From: Paragorgia papillata
Taxonomy: Eukaryota; Cnidaria; Anthozoa; Scleralcyonacea; Coralliidae
Assembly: GCA_035771165.1 (NCBI GenBank)
Contig: JAWNZC010000445.1
Span: 3,955,501-4,019,500 of the forward strand
Reading direction: 5' to 3'
Length of the DNA stretch: 64,000 nucleotides
Numbering within the stretch: position 1 is the first letter of the stretch; each line of letters begins with the position of its first letter. Below are positions 11,241 to 23,077 of the stretch, in pieces. A program made the position numbers and the translations under genes. The notes beneath the pieces were generated by a model. It saw nothing but the letters and a program-made list of their open reading frames with translations, ran no database searches and had not been told where the DNA came from.

Positions 11241-11690
11241 GCAAATGAGGTGCACAATCTTTTGTTTTACGTTCATTAATATTTATAAAGCAACGCTGCT
11301 ATTGGTTGATTGCTTCATTATACCAAAAATTCAATGTGTTCGGCAAGCGTTAAGGTGAAATAAGGTGCACAAACGTGAACAAAAACCTAGAACAAAGACT
11401 TTGGCCGCGTTTCCAGACAATTTATTTCTATGAGCTGCCACATTGTATAAAGTCTAGTATATTTTAAGTCTAGACCATTGGAGCAGTAACAGATCTAAAG
11501 TTTCATTAGAAAGTGTTAATTCAAACTTGAGATATTGTGTTTTAAGTTTCGTAAACAGGTCAAATTTGCAATTTTGAGAAAAGGGTCTCGTAAAGTTAAC
11601 ATAACAAGTTTCTTCCTCTATTTTGATAAAATCCTTGACAAAAATCTACATATGAGCAACATTGTCTTAGTAAGTTCAAGTGTTTAATTT
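11241..11690. other. No gene seen
   Basis: AT-rich, non-coding sequence. No repeat or terminal structure recognised. Confidence 0.4.
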
Positions 11691-11963
11691 ATCAAAATGA
11701 CCAAGAAGCATATGTAACTCCTTCTTTTTCCTCGGCTTTGTCACTGTGATGCTTCCGCCGTGCTCTGAGTATTTTCCTGCGTTTTTTATTAATATTGTCC
11801 TTTGTTTTGTAATTTGCTTTGTTCACTCTAACAAGATCTGAACATCTCCTCTCTTTTGTACAGAACTTCCCTGGCTCCATTCCTGCTTTTCCACAACAGT
11901 AACACCCTTATCGTGAATGCTTTGCTGTCCCCATCTCCGAAATATTTGATGTACTGTAAATTA

Positions 11964-12459
11964 CCGTAAAGTTCCCAAAGTAACGACCCCCGAAAGTAGC
12001 GACCCCCCGGAAAGTAACGATAAAATTCAGTGTTTGCTAATAAATCCCGAAAGTAACGATACCCCCAAAAGTTACGATTTCAAACAAAAGTCAACTTGTT
12101 GTTTTTAACAAGATACGAAATAAATGTGTTACATTGTCTCATGTTTAACTTTAATATTTATACACAATTCGAGTTAATTATGAAACGTTAGTATAAAAAG
12201 TTATATAAGCTTGTTCTAATTTATTTGCACGTTTATAGGTAACAACAGAAACCTCAAGTAAAACAACTCGACTAAACTACAACACTCTTAGAAACAATTT
12301 GCTAAATTTACCGATAAATAAGTGCATGTCTTAATATTCAGTCGTGTCGTTTCTAATGAATACGCATTTTTACCATCCGAAAGTAGCGACCCCCCGAAAG
12401 TAGCGATATGAATGGCTGCTAAATCCGAACGTAACGACATCGTTACTTTGACTTTACGG
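11964..12459. mobile_element. Mariner-like MITE with iterated GCGACC motif
   Basis: Flanked by TA on both sides (11962-11963 and 12460-12461) with ends CCGTAAAGT and ACTTTACGG. Just inside, CGAAAGTAGCGACCCCC and close variants are repeated at both ends. No coding capacity; 496 bp. TA duplication and short TIR fit the Tc1/mariner superfamily. It interrupts Mutator copy C just upstream of its DGDSKAF motif. Confidence 0.75.
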
Positions 12460-13288
12460 TATGTTTATATCTTCACTTCGAAAATGTTCTTAACTCCTGT
12501 CGGCTCCGTGGATGGTGCGGATCCTTTGATGAGTTACTCTTACATGTTCCTGCATGATCAGCTTCAAGTAACCTTCGCTCTTCAGGATCACGATCACTAT
12601 CACCATTGTCTAATTCATCAGTGGCTCTATTTATTTTTTGACAACCATGACAAGCCTTGGTTAGAATCTCAATGTCAAGACATTTCCCTGTTTCCATCGA
12701 CAGTACAGTGACACAACCATTTAGAGATGAATGGCCTCTTTTTTTGCCACGTACCATCACAGGAAACCGCACTGGGAAATGTCTGCATTATTGCCACAAA
12801 TTTCAGATGCAGCATCTACCATGGTCTCTCTTATGCAACAGTTCTTGCTGCCTTGAGAAGAGCTTTGTTGTGGCGCTGGTAAGCACTTGGCTTGGGAGGT
12901 GGAGGCGTGTTCATGTTCATCAAGCCACAAAATTTCTTTGCTGGTTGATTCTGCTCCTTTGCCAATAGCTCTCATTTCATACACAATTCTCCTGTTTACT
13001 TCATAATTTTTAATTTTCGTTGAAGTAATGGAAAGAGTGTTGCCAACCACAAGAAGAACAGCGTAGATGTAGTAGTGAGAAGCAACCTTTTCTTTTGGAT
13101 AAGTCCTCAGTAATGTAGAGAAGTTGCTCTCCACAGCCACTACAAGCTATTTGTTGTAAAACATTAGCCAATACTTTCATGCTAAACATCCTGTAGCCAG
13201 ATATAGAAGACTGGCTACAGTTCTGCTGACTAAACATTGGCAGACGTACCTTCTTTGCTGAAGCTGAGGAGGTCTCTCCCTCGACAAC

Positions 13289-15055
13289 GAGGGGTCCGCC
13301 ACGGCCATCGAAAGCGTACGAGATTTCGAAATCACGTGATTTCTGAACTGATTTCCGCTGATTTCATTACTGATTTCAAGATTTCAAGTTGATTTCAGAT
13401 TTCGATATGGATTTCATGCTTTCTATGGTGATTTCAATATTTCTTTGGCGGTTTCAAGATTTTCAGATCTCTACACGGATTTGATGATCGATTTGCTTTG
13501 ATTCTCGTTTGATTCGCTATTTATATCAAGAATTACAAGCCACAAGGTATACGAGTTTGTATTTAAAAGTAGATTTAGATTAAATAACGAGTTTAACGAC
13601 CATCGAAATAAACTTCACTGTGAAAGAACTCGCAAAGAACCGAGAAAGAACTATTATGGCATTTATATATTTATTCCTCGAGGTCAAGCTTGATGTTTGT
13701 TTATATGTGTATGTTCTCAGTATATAGAACATGACAGAGTATTGATTTGGACCTCGGTTCGGACTCGATCGCATTAGGATTTAGAACCTTATTGAATATA
13801 TAAGAATAATACATGGATGTGCGGAAATATGACATTTATTTTGACTGTTGTCCAGGATCATGTGAGATTATCAATTTTGTCAGTTGCAGAAACATTAATA
13901 AAACACTGCCTTTTATAATAAAATGTTTTACTGTGTCAAGTGAGCAATTCAGCCGACAAGTCATGAATGGTTCTATATATTAATAAGGTGTATCACATGA
14001 CCAAATAATATTGTTTCATTCAATTGTAACGATTAGTCTTATATAAAATGTGTAATTACAAAAGCCAAAGAGATATTTATATATAATAGTTTTATGTGAT
14101 TCGAGACTATTGGGTCACAAAAGCTTCTTTTCAATTTTCAAACATTGTTTTTAACATGATGTGGCATTCTTGTGCCATCTTGCCCGATAAAGGGTTAAGC
14201 TTGTCACTTGCATTTCCTGCAAAACCAAGTTTCTGTAGACACAGATTTAATACATGCACAAGAAATGTGAAACCATTCATCACAACCATCGCAACAAACC
14301 ATTTCCTCACCAGTATCAGGCAACCTACAGTAACAATAAATTGAACAGCTCTCTTGAGTTTGGCATTTAATAGCACTTGTACAGCATCTGTGACGTAAAT
14401 TGCTGATACCAGACCTTTTTAATTTATAGCCCTTAAATTTTGAATTTGGGGTAAAGTTTCTATTGATATTTCATAAAACAGGATACTTTCATCATTCGAT
14501 TAGCTAATGAATCGTTTTCCCATTTTTCAGGAAATTCACAAGGAAAAAATTACAAATATATTCGAAATCACAAAATTTGCGAGGGCGAATGAAAGGATGT
14601 TCATTTAGTGTTAAGCAGTGTTAAGCCATGTAAGAATGTTAATAAGGAAATACCTGAACTTCGCCCAGATATTCAATACCTGCACTTGTCACTCGACTTG
14701 TCAGTATATACATAACATTATCTCTACCAATCTCGTTATATTATGCATTGGTGGGCTTACATTTTCTAACAGAATTACGATGAAATAACATTAATTGTAT
14801 CTTTTGACTGCTTTGAACTGCGAAAAGCAGCGCAAGGGAACACGCAGAGGACAAAACGTATGATCTGGAGCTCGAGAACGAAGATTATCGCAAACTCGTT
14901 TCCAGTCTCTCAGAGGTTTAAGTTGATTTCTGATTTCAAGGTGCGTGTGATTTCTAGTGATTTCCTGATTTCTGATGTTGATTTCCCGATTTCTGACTTG
15001 ATTTCTTGTGATTTCTGAGGTGAGCGTACGAGATTTCTGCCGTGGCGGACGCCTC
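13289..15055. mobile_element. Mutator-like element carrying a PHD finger
   Basis: Terminal inverted repeats GAGGGGTCCGCCACGGC (13289-13305) and GCCGTGGCGGACGCCTC (15039-15055) match at 16 of 17 positions. CTCGACAAC flanks both ends (13280-13288 and 15057-15065), a 9-bp duplication (10 bp with one mismatch). A 9-10 bp duplication with G-starting TIRs fits Mutator-like elements. Subterminal arrays of GATTTC run in the same direction at both ends (13319-13480 and 14920-15035). The only coding sequence seen is a PHD-finger frame at 14204-14470; no transposase is visible. It disrupts Mutator copy C, giving a clear order of events. Confidence 0.85.
14204..14470 (-). CDS. PHD-finger reading frame inside the element
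   Basis: An 88-codon - strand frame between stops at 14471-14473 and 14204-14206. It begins NRNFTPNSKFKGYKLKRSGI, has a Cys-containing stretch (RCCTSAIKC), and ends with a PHD zinc finger: CYCRLPDTGEEMVCCDGC, then DEWFHISCACI and TWFCRKCK at the stop. All eight zinc ligands (Cys4-His-Cys3) are present. PHD fingers bind histone H3 tails or act in chromatin complexes; here it could be a C-terminal domain of a lost transposase or a captured host exon. No start codon is visible, so it is probably one exon or a remnant. The conserved ligands suggest it was recently under constraint. Confidence 0.6.
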   Translation of the reverse strand, partial: NINRNFTPNSKFKGYKLKRSGISNLRHRCCTSAIKCQTQESCSIYCYCRLPDTGEEMVCCDGCDEWFHISCACIKSVSTETWFCRKCK

Positions 15056-15239
15056 GCTCGACAACTACTTGAACATTCCTGCGGAAATTTTCACGTTGCA
15101 TAGGAGCCACTCTTCTCTCTTTCTCACTAAACTGGTTTCCGTGAAACTTATAATTGCGCTTTCTTTTACAGCTTCTAGCCATTTCGTCAACAATATCACA
15201 ATAATCGATTGCCATAAAGAGCAGAACACGTTGTAAAAA

Positions 15240-16690
15240 TAAAATATACCTTCGAACCTGTGAAGATATTTGAAACAGCGAACTAGACTTCCAGCGGTTA
15301 TTTAGAAATCGAATACAAATACTTCATGCAAAAAGAAACGAAAGATAACCGATTTTTTTGAGAGGAAAAAGAAAATTAAAACAAAGTTCGTTGCTAAGGG
15401 CGTTGCTATGGGGAAAAATTTGGGTACCCCAGGAATTTGTCAAAATTTAGGCCTAAGCATACAGATTTCGACCAAATAAACCCCGGGATCGGATTCAGGA
15501 ATATTAAAAGTACTATATTATTAAATTTTTGAAATTTACAAAAATTCAAGTTTAATCGTGATATTTTTGTGTAAGTTAATGCCTGAAAGCACACAGCTCT
15601 TCCGAGGTTCAGGGTACTGTCTGAGTGAAAACGGTGAGGGAAAGGGGACAGATAGAGGACTCAATAGGGAATGACGATCACGGCCGGACGGGAAAATCTG
15701 AAAAGAAGATACAAGGGGAAGCTGAAAACCACCTGCTAACCGGGACAGAGAAGGGATAAACCAGGAAGAGCGTTGCCGCAACGAGGGCGCAAGTGATCGA
15801 GGCTACCGAGGGCGAAGTACATAAGCACAAACGCCAAAACGACTAAAAGGAGAACAACAAACGAATGAGTTCAAAGTTTTTTGAATACACAAACGAAGAG
15901 ACACCATACGGAACGAGAATTAATTCCCCATGAGAGGAGCGAGGGAGGAGGGAGCGACCATCGGTCTTTTTGCCACGTAGTGGGCACGGCGCTGTTCACC
16001 AAGACACCCCGGAAAATGCAGGAACGGCAGAGAAACGATTCCTGTGTCCGTCCGAGGGCCTCCGACGGGGAATGATACGTAGCAGGCTGAACGGTACGAG
16101 CCGCCGAGGTGTGGAACTGGTATAACTCCAAATTCATTAGTGATCAATCAGTAATACCGTATTTCTGCATGTTATTGACCAAAACTTTGAAATCAAAGTT
16201 GTATCCACCATGAGCGCATAAAACTAAAATAAAAAGAGGAACAATCAATGGAAGTTTTAACGAAGCTAATTGCTAACATTGATTTCGATGAAGATCCTGG
16301 CGAGATGTTGGAGTTCTCTAATAAATGAGTTAAAAATTAAAAAGTTAATAAATAGTTTAAAATGTTAAGTTATAAAAAGTACATGACGTTAAAAAAATAA
16401 TGGCGTATATTATAGCAGTTGTCGTCGTGAATAGGGCCATGACCAGTCCCGATGGAAGCCTACCACGTTGTCAATTGCTTCTCCAAGGAGATCTACTTCT
16501 CGGATGAAGTATGGCCTGCTACGTTAGTATTTGGTTGAAGAATAGAGAATTGTTAAACTCTTAGGCCTTTTATTAATTTCTGTATTAAAATAGACTATTA
16601 AAATGACTTCAGGAGAAATGGCGCGGAGATCTTTGCACACTACAAGTCTGATTCTTCCTATTCTGAGGTGTGCATCCCAACTTAAGATGC
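15240..16690. other. No gene seen; GC- and purine-rich patch
   Basis: 15590-16130 differs in composition from its AT-rich flanks (purine-rich on +, many GGGA and GAGG runs) but shows no recognisable protein or terminal structure. It may be a piece of an LTR or other retroelement. The sequence from 16150 to 16690 is AT-rich and featureless. Confidence 0.35.
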
Positions 16691-16709
16691 GCTGGTAGGA
16701 GGAGTGATG

Positions 16710-16800
16710 AAAGAGATTGGTGGTGGTGGTGATTGGGTTGGTGGTGGTGGTGGTTGGTGGGGAGGTGGTGGTGATTGGGGTGGTGTGGCGGCGCTGGAGG
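16710..16800. repeat. GGT-rich microsatellite
   Basis: Imperfect (GGT)n with GATT interruptions on the + strand. Confidence 0.7.
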
Positions 16801-17039
16801 TGATTAATTAAAAATAAATAAAGTTAAATTTAAAATTTTATTTAAAAATCTAAGAAATACCTTCATCTTTTTGCTTTCACCTTTTGGAAAAGTGGAAGCC
16901 AGTATGCGGCGTTGGCTAAGCTCTGCAGCCCGTTGTTCACCACCTTCCACTCGCTTTCGGCGACTCCGTGAACTGGGGTTGTTGACTGCGTTGCTTGACG
17001 TCCTTTAGCGCATCCACCACTCCACGCTGGTTAGCGAAA

Positions 17040-17510
17040 CGCCCGATGTGTTGACTCCGTCGTAGGATGGCGAGTCCATGGTGATAGTGGGTGTGGTAGA
17101 CGTGGTGGCAAAAGTTGAAGCCACCCTTCTTTGTGTGGTAGGGATGGTGGTAGTGGTGATAATGGGGGTGCAGGTCGTGGTGGCAAAAGTTGAAGCCAGC
17201 CCTCCTCAATAAAAAGTCATGATGATAATAAGTTAAGTTAATAATAAGCTAACTTAATACATTAACACTTTGAGGCCTGGACCTTTCCCTGTGCTGACAC
17301 TAAAATCGTCAGGCTTCAAAGTGTTCAGTAATTAGTTATACTTGTAATGTATATATTATACCTGTAAAGTATATAGTACTTACAAGTTCATCTCTTCTCC
17401 TAGTGGAGGTGGGGATGGTGGAAATTGGTATGGTCGATATGCTGATGGTGGGGCCAGTGGTGGCAAAAGTTGAAGCCAGCCTTCTCTGGGTGGTAGGGAT
17501 GGTGGTGGTT
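17040..17510. repeat. Minisatellite with GGTGGCAAAAGTTGAAGCCA core
   Basis: GGTGGCAAAAGTTGAAGCCA occurs at about 17108, 17168 and 17461, each followed by a CTTCT- or CCTCC-type tail and flanked by GGTGGTAGGGATGGTGG-like sequence. The third copy is separated by about 200 bp of other repeats. Confidence 0.65.
17262..17325. repeat. Short dispersed hairpin (ACACTTTGAGGCCT)
   Basis: AACACTTTGAGGCCTGGACC at the left and an imperfect inverted copy ending CTTCAAAGTGTT at the right, with CCCTGTGCTGA and AAATCGTC between. Relatives lie near 31585, 32110, 37625 and 55230. Confidence 0.6.
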
Positions 17511-17519
17511 TAACCTCGT

Positions 17520-18600
17520 ATTTCTGCTGCCCTAAAAAAACACAAAAAACACATTACTTTCTCGCGTTCTTCCGAGATCTCCACCAATTTCATTTCGCTG
17601 TAAACCGCCACTTTCTATCATGGAAAATACACTGAAAGAAACCATATCCAACTTTTCTTGAATTTCACCTTCTGATGCCTCTATTGTTACCAGAAGGTGG
17701 ATCTTGGACGAGGGGTGCTCACAAAAATAATAATTATATAAAATATTAGACAGCACACTGCTGGCTGTTCGTGCATGGTACATATTAATAAGAATCTCAT
17801 TGAAATATACACGTCAAATATAAACGAACGGTGCAACATATTAAAGAGAACTATCTCCACTAAAAGAAGCCGTAAATACGAAGAAATTCCGACGCGGCTC
17901 TAGTACTGCCAAGCTCTGAAGCGAACTCGTAAATTTTAATGCCTTTTGCCCCGCCGAATAAACGCGGCGATGAGCCACACTCAACAGGCACTTTCTTCGA
18001 ACGGAATATACCACAATCAGAGTTGTTCCAAAGTCAAACGAGTCAATACGAGACAGCCAAACCGCCAGAATCGAAAACGAAAGGAAAATTATATTCCAAA
18101 CAACTGTCGACTCGTGTCCAACTCCCAAACCGCGAACTTAAACGCATGCGCTTTAGAAAGAACACCAAAGAATCTTGGTGTTCCGGTTTTGGATTCCCCC
18201 AGAGCCTTTTCCGCGCGCCAGCACGGGAGAGGCTCTGGGGACGAGAATGGGAGCTGTACTAGAATCATTTCTCTACTATTTACAGTGTAGCTGTAATCGA
18301 AATTTCCAAATACAGAGAACGTATACAATTTTGTCACTAAAACCGCTGTTATTTCTTCATTATTCAACAGAACTCAATTCTTTTAGTTATTTCCTAGATC
18401 ATGTTACATGTTATTATAGTTCTGAAAGTTTGATAAAGATAGCTTTTGGAAAATGTTTTCTGTTCTTTCTCAGCGTCCCACAAGTGAAAACCTTGCTCTG
18501 CTGGAGAAGAGTTAGGGCTACACTGTTAAACCAGTTATCCATCTAGAGAAAATGGTTTGCGCCGTAGTATTTCTCTTTAAGTAAACCAGTGACGCATCTC
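17520..18600. other. No gene recognised
   Basis: Several overlapping short open frames occur on both strands around 17840-18290 but none shows a domain. A small inverted repeat (CCAGAGCC ... GGCTCTGG) lies at 18199-18239. Confidence 0.35.
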
Positions 18601-18688
18601 TCGGTCAATTTCTCTTCGGCCGCATCTTCCTTCCTTCGTCTAAACTTTACCAAATACCCAGTTTTGGCGTCACTTAGGCAAAAGACTA

Positions 18689-19170
18689 ACTTTGACTCCG
18701 CGTTTTACTGGCTTTGCTGGCATATACTGCACAAACCCAAGACGACCCTTGTACTTTATCATCGCCTCATCGATCGATATTTCTTGATCGGGATAAAATT
18801 CTGCGGAGAAAGTCTGTAAAAGTTTGTCAATAATCGGTTGTACTTTGTAGAGCTTGTTGTAGTTTGGTTGACCTCTCTCAGGCATTGTAGAATTATCGTT
18901 CAGATGAAGATATTTCAAGAGAGTTTCAAACCGATCACGAGGCATCACTTTCGCCACGCTAGCCTGGTAATATATCGGCTCCGATTCTTTCCAGTAGCAT
19001 TTGTAAGATGACAGCTTCACGATGCCCATGATGATAAATATGCCGAAGAGCGCCTTTATTTCCTAGATCGATGTGCCATCTTCATTCCACCATTGCATAT
19101 CGATGTTATCAACATTCTCTTCGTCTACTTGTCGAGCGAATAAGTTCGTTTGATCAACAATATGTTGAAA
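18689..19170 (-). pseudogene. piggyBac-like transposase fragment, copy 2
   Basis: The - strand encodes FQHIVDQTNLFARQVDEENV, a stop near 19061, then IKALFGIFIIMGIVKLSSYK, ESEPIYYQASVAKVMPRDRF, ISIDEAMIKYKGRLGFVQYM and PAKPVKRGVKV, where similarity ends. This is the same part of the DDE_Tnp_1_7 domain as 6671-7290 but clearly diverged, so a second family. It ends within a codon or two of the place where copy 1 was split. No C-terminal half is seen nearby. Confidence 0.85.
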
Positions 19171-19234
19171 CAAACTGTCCTGGTAGGTTCATGTGCAGAT
19201 GCCAAGTCAGCGTCGTTGTCGTTGGGTGGACTCT

Positions 19235-19440
19235 ACCCCCCCCCCCCCCCCCTCTCGTTCGATCCCGTAGTAAGGCTTGATATATAATGAATTTATAAAC
19301 GAATAAGTAAATGAAAAATAGAATTAAAAATAAATAATTAAATATTTTATACAAAAATTATTTTTTTGCTTTTTCCTACTATTTGTACGTAGCGGCCAGT
19401 TGCTTTCTCTAGGGCCTTTACGTCCCCCCCCCCCCTCGCC
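19235..19440. repeat. Poly-C runs and AT-rich spacer
   Basis: Runs of about 18 C (19236-19252) and 11 C (19424-19435). Runs like these often mark the G-rich ends of hAT-type elements in this window, but no TIR pair was found here. Confidence 0.5.
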
Positions 19441-20671
19441 CAATTATTCTCCCTACTAGAAATACATCAATGCAACAACCCCTCGCCCGCTTTTATTACA
19501 GCCAATATAAAAACAAACAGATATAAAAACAAATGATAATCCTCGAGATAATTATATAATTTATGGATAAGATGACTAAACTGATTTAACGTATCAATTT
19601 CATTAAATTCTGGTTGTACAAAATATGTTTTAGGAGGTTTCAAAAGGGATTATTTTTAGCAAGCTTTAAATGGCTTCCCTATGCATACATGTTTTGCAAA
19701 GGCAGAATTAAAAGTCAACAGCTCAAAAATTACATTTATAATAGAAGTATTAAACACAATGTTTCAGTCGAAAATTTGGAAATACAGCCAAAAAATCGCC
19801 AAAGCCCACGAGTATTTAATAATAAAAAGTGCATGGAATGCCAATGAAAAACATCACGTCTACATAAACTTATAAAGGTAGTGTTTTAAGTTAGCTTTAG
19901 TTAAGCTGATTTATGGTTTGGACGAGCAAAGGGAAAGCACAAAAACGTGAAGCTGTATATTGTTTAGGTTAAGCGAAAACTTGAAAACAACAAGAATCCT
20001 ACCGTTAACGTTAAAATGATTTAACCACGGTCGTAACGACGGTTTAAATCAGGTCTATTCAGTACGGCTGTAGAATTTTTACTGCCGCTTTAATGTTTTC
20101 ATCCAGTGCCTTGTGGCGTCAATTTGTTTAGGAAAATGGCAATCTCTGTCGGAAGTTGAGGGATCTTATGATGACAAAGATGATCGTGATTTTATTAAGT
20201 TTATTTAAACTGCACACTAATTTTACTTGTTTTACAATTACATTACCTACTACTGTACTTGATTGTATGTCTGCGATATCCAAGAATGAAGTGGAAAATT
20301 TTTTTTGAATCGCTTAAGTTCAATCGTTCCTTCGATTTCAATGCACAACCAAAATTTTGGCTGTTTTGAATTTGATTGTCAAGAGAACAGACCATAACTA
20401 ATTTTAATGACTTTAGATTACGTTAATTATCAAAGTAGCTTCGCCATAACGCCATTAATACTCAACCCAATACTAAATTAATAACTTTTCAAGTCATTAA
20501 AAATACTCGCAGCACATATTTTTTTAAGTCTAAACCAGTTCGCCATTTCCTCGTGTTTTAAAACATTCCAAAATCTGATGCTCATGTTTTAGATAAAAAT
20601 AATTGAAAAAAGAAATGAAATATTTTATAAAACATCAAAGCAATACTTTTTTGGAGTCGTTTACGCCAAAT
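19441..20671. other. AT-rich, no gene seen
   Basis: Two short overlapping + strand frames (19614-19875) have no recognisable domain and biased AT-rich composition. No other structure seen. Confidence 0.4.
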
Positions 20672-20676
20672 ATTTC

Positions 20677-20926
20677 AGTGCCGTAGGAGCCGGGGGACAC
20701 TTTTCCACAATTATTTTTCTTATTTTAGAATAAATAGAATTTTTCAAAGTATACTTTATCTTATATTTCACTAACATTTAAAAAAAAAAGTCTTTCCGAA
20801 AATCACTAAACCACACTCAATTATAGTGCTTTAAATTTTGGTATTAAAATTCTCTCCCAAAATGCAGAAATTAACATTTCAGAGAGTTGCCCCCCAGGTG
20901 AGGTGAGATTTCGGTCCTACGGCACT
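20677..20926. mobile_element. MITE with 5-bp target duplication ATTTC
   Basis: Ends AGTGCCGTAGGA (20677) and TCCTACGGCACT (20915-20926) are perfect 12-bp inverted repeats; ATTTC flanks both ends (20672-20676 and 20927-20931). 250 bp, non-coding. A 5-bp duplication fits the hAT5 group or Transib; the terminal bases do not look like Transib. Confidence 0.8.
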
Positions 20927-20931
20927 ATTTC

Positions 20932-21520
20932 TATTAATTCTATTTTATATTCAGTAGATGTCTGGAAGCCTTTGTGTCGTGTGTCCGCTTTTTCCTAACA
21001 TTCTTCTTACAGAGAGTTATACTGGCTGCAAAAATATGAGCTGTTTCAAGTCCCTTTCCAATGGACTACAGATCAGAGCTATAGACTTTTTGCAGATATT
21101 TCTTTGATGGAAGAAAATGCCTCTAAATAATGAAATTCTCGTTGATTATTAGCTCTGTTGGACGATGAAACTTTTAATAACTTGATATACGTACAGCAAG
21201 TAAGAAAATTATTAGGAATAACAAGTCGAAAATTGACATGTAATGAAGTTGAATATATCTTGAATAAAAATGTGTTTTGATTTAAATGTTAACATTGTTT
21301 AATTTGGGGGGAAATGGCCAACCAACGCCCCCGTTTTTGGTAAGATCTTGTTCTCGGCTAGCCTCCCTGCAGTCGCTTGTTTTGGGGGAGGAGGTATCAA
21401 TAAGCTCCCACAAACGCCTGCTTGTCGGAGAACGACATTCATTCTGTGTGATGGAGCCTCTCTCCTCCGCAGAGGCACAGAATCGCTTGCGTGTCTGGGG
21501 GAAAATGCCTTCCCGGTTGA
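20932..21520. other. No gene seen
   Basis: Short overlapping frames at 21286-21584 have no recognisable domain. Confidence 0.4.
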
Positions 21521-21767
21521 AATAACGTCATTCGTGTTTTCTATCGCAGTTTATAAAATACGGTGTCCTCTACGCACGCTCTGATTGGCTGGGCCCCGTG
21601 CATTTATAAGAGTATGAAGATCACGAATGATGTAAAATGGCGTAGGATGGCGTCACCTGGCGGGAAAAGTAAGCGAATTTTCAAACCTATCACAGTTTTA
21701 GTTTGTATTTTTCTTCATATTTTATAATAGACGGCCGGCCAAGGCTTCAAAATATTACTTTTGATGG

Positions 21768-22735
21768 CATTTTTTGTTACAAGCAGGCAACCATGCCAAA
21801 TCGTATCGGATAGTGCATACTTTGAACGTGAGGGGGGTTGCCATCTGTAATTTGATTTAATGATTTATATACTAGAGTATAGAGCTTTTTGAAAGTACAA
21901 TGTGATGGATGGGATATCTGTAAAGAGCTGTCTAATATACGTTTGTGTTTTATTTGAATTGCTAAATTCAGAATGCATCCAATCAGCGTGCGTGAAGTTC
22001 TGATTATTCTAATTCGCATAACTCGCATCATAAACAAACAAGAAACATGGCGCAAATTCACCTAAATATAACACTTCGAAGAACAGCCATAACAAGCAGC
22101 CAACTTTTTGTTACAAGCAGGCAACCACCATAGAAATGTAGCTTAGACATTGATCAAGATGACTAGACCGGTTGCCTTTCGTGTATCACAAGATAGCACT
22201 GTTGAACCGCCAGAACCGGTGAGTTAAATGTCTAAGGAACAATATAAGTAACACTACACTGTAGTGCAAAAGCTCAGCTTTATAACAGTAGATACATGGC
22301 GGTATCGGCAAATTATCAAAATAAAACGAAGTAATTTACGAATATGGGACTTTCCTGTAGCTGCCAGATCTAATAAATTTCTGATTCTTTGCAAGCTTAT
22401 GTTGTTGTAGCTTTTCTTCGAAGTGTTATATTTAGGTGTATTTACACCATATTTCTTGTTTGTTTATGATTGTGAGTTATGTGAATTAGGTTAATCACAA
22501 CTTCACGCACGCTGATTGGATGCATTCTGAAGTGAGCCATTCAAAATAGAACACCAACGTAGTTTGCATGACTCCACAGAAATCCCATCCATTCCAATTT
22601 TTTTTTAAAAAACCATAAATTTTAGTAGATAAATTCAAAATTACAGCTGGCAACCCCCCTCACGTTCAAAGTATATTCTATCCGATACGATCTGTCATGG
22701 TTGCCTGCTTGTAACAAAAAATGGCATCAACGGTG
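21768..22735. mobile_element. About 1-kb foldback element
   Basis: Left arm begins TTTTTGTTACAAGCAGGCAA and continues through CGTATCGGATAGTGCATACT and GAACGTGAGGGGGGTTGCCA; the right arm (22640-22735) is its inverted copy ending TGCCTGCTTGTAACAAAAAA. Inner segments also pair: ATGCATCCAATCAGCGTGCG near 21973 with its inverse near 22515, and AATATAACACTTCGAAGAAC near 22067 with its inverse near 22420. A third copy of the terminus sits in direct orientation at about 22107. Confidence 0.75.
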
Positions 22736-22805
22736 TTTTTGAGACACTTTAATCGAGGTTGGCCAGCCGTCTATAAAACAAATAAAACATACCGCTCCTG
22801 TGCAT

Positions 22806-22938
22806 ATGTACTCTTATAAAGGTACGTTTGACGTCATTTGAACACGAAAGAAGTGTAAAGGCTATCTATCGCCTCGTGCCTCTACTCAACTTCTTTCGTG
22901 TTCAAATGACGTCAAACGTGCCTTTATAAGAGTACATA
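22806..22938. repeat. Long hairpin, arms about 45 bp
   Basis: The arm starting TACTCTTATAAAGGTACGTT and running through GACGTCATTTGAACACGAAA is repeated inverted with only a few mismatches, around a loop of about 40 bp. Confidence 0.8.
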
Positions 22939-23077
22939 TTATGCACGGAGCTTTATGTTTTATTTGTTAAACAGTCACAAAAGCCATTTTCTTATTTGTT
23001 TTATAAAATAACTAAACATTTGACGAGGTAAAAAACCAAGGAGAAGCCACCAAAGTGACCGCGACTGCTGTCGAATA

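Larger units (their letters stand above)
11692..15215 (-). pseudogene. Mutator-type transposase, copy C, twice interrupted
   Basis: Coding pieces on the - strand, in order: 15215-15057 (MAIDYCDIVDEMARSCKRKR, then NYKFHGNQFSEKE, ending QVVVE); 13288-12757 (VVEGETSSASAKKVRLPMFS, two Cys pairs, a conserved EVNRR block, CDGTWQ); 12750-12475 after a one-base slip in an A-run (RGHSSLNGCVTVLSMETGK, CHGC); and 11962-11692 (YIKYFGDGDSKAF, then a basic tail ending EEKEGVTYAS). A 1767-bp element sits between VVVE and VVEGE, and a 496-bp MITE splits the frame just before YFGDGDSKAF. Part of the core between DGDSKAF and the tail is deleted. Both catalytic Asp motifs and the N terminus are represented, more than in copy B. 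Confidence 0.7.
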
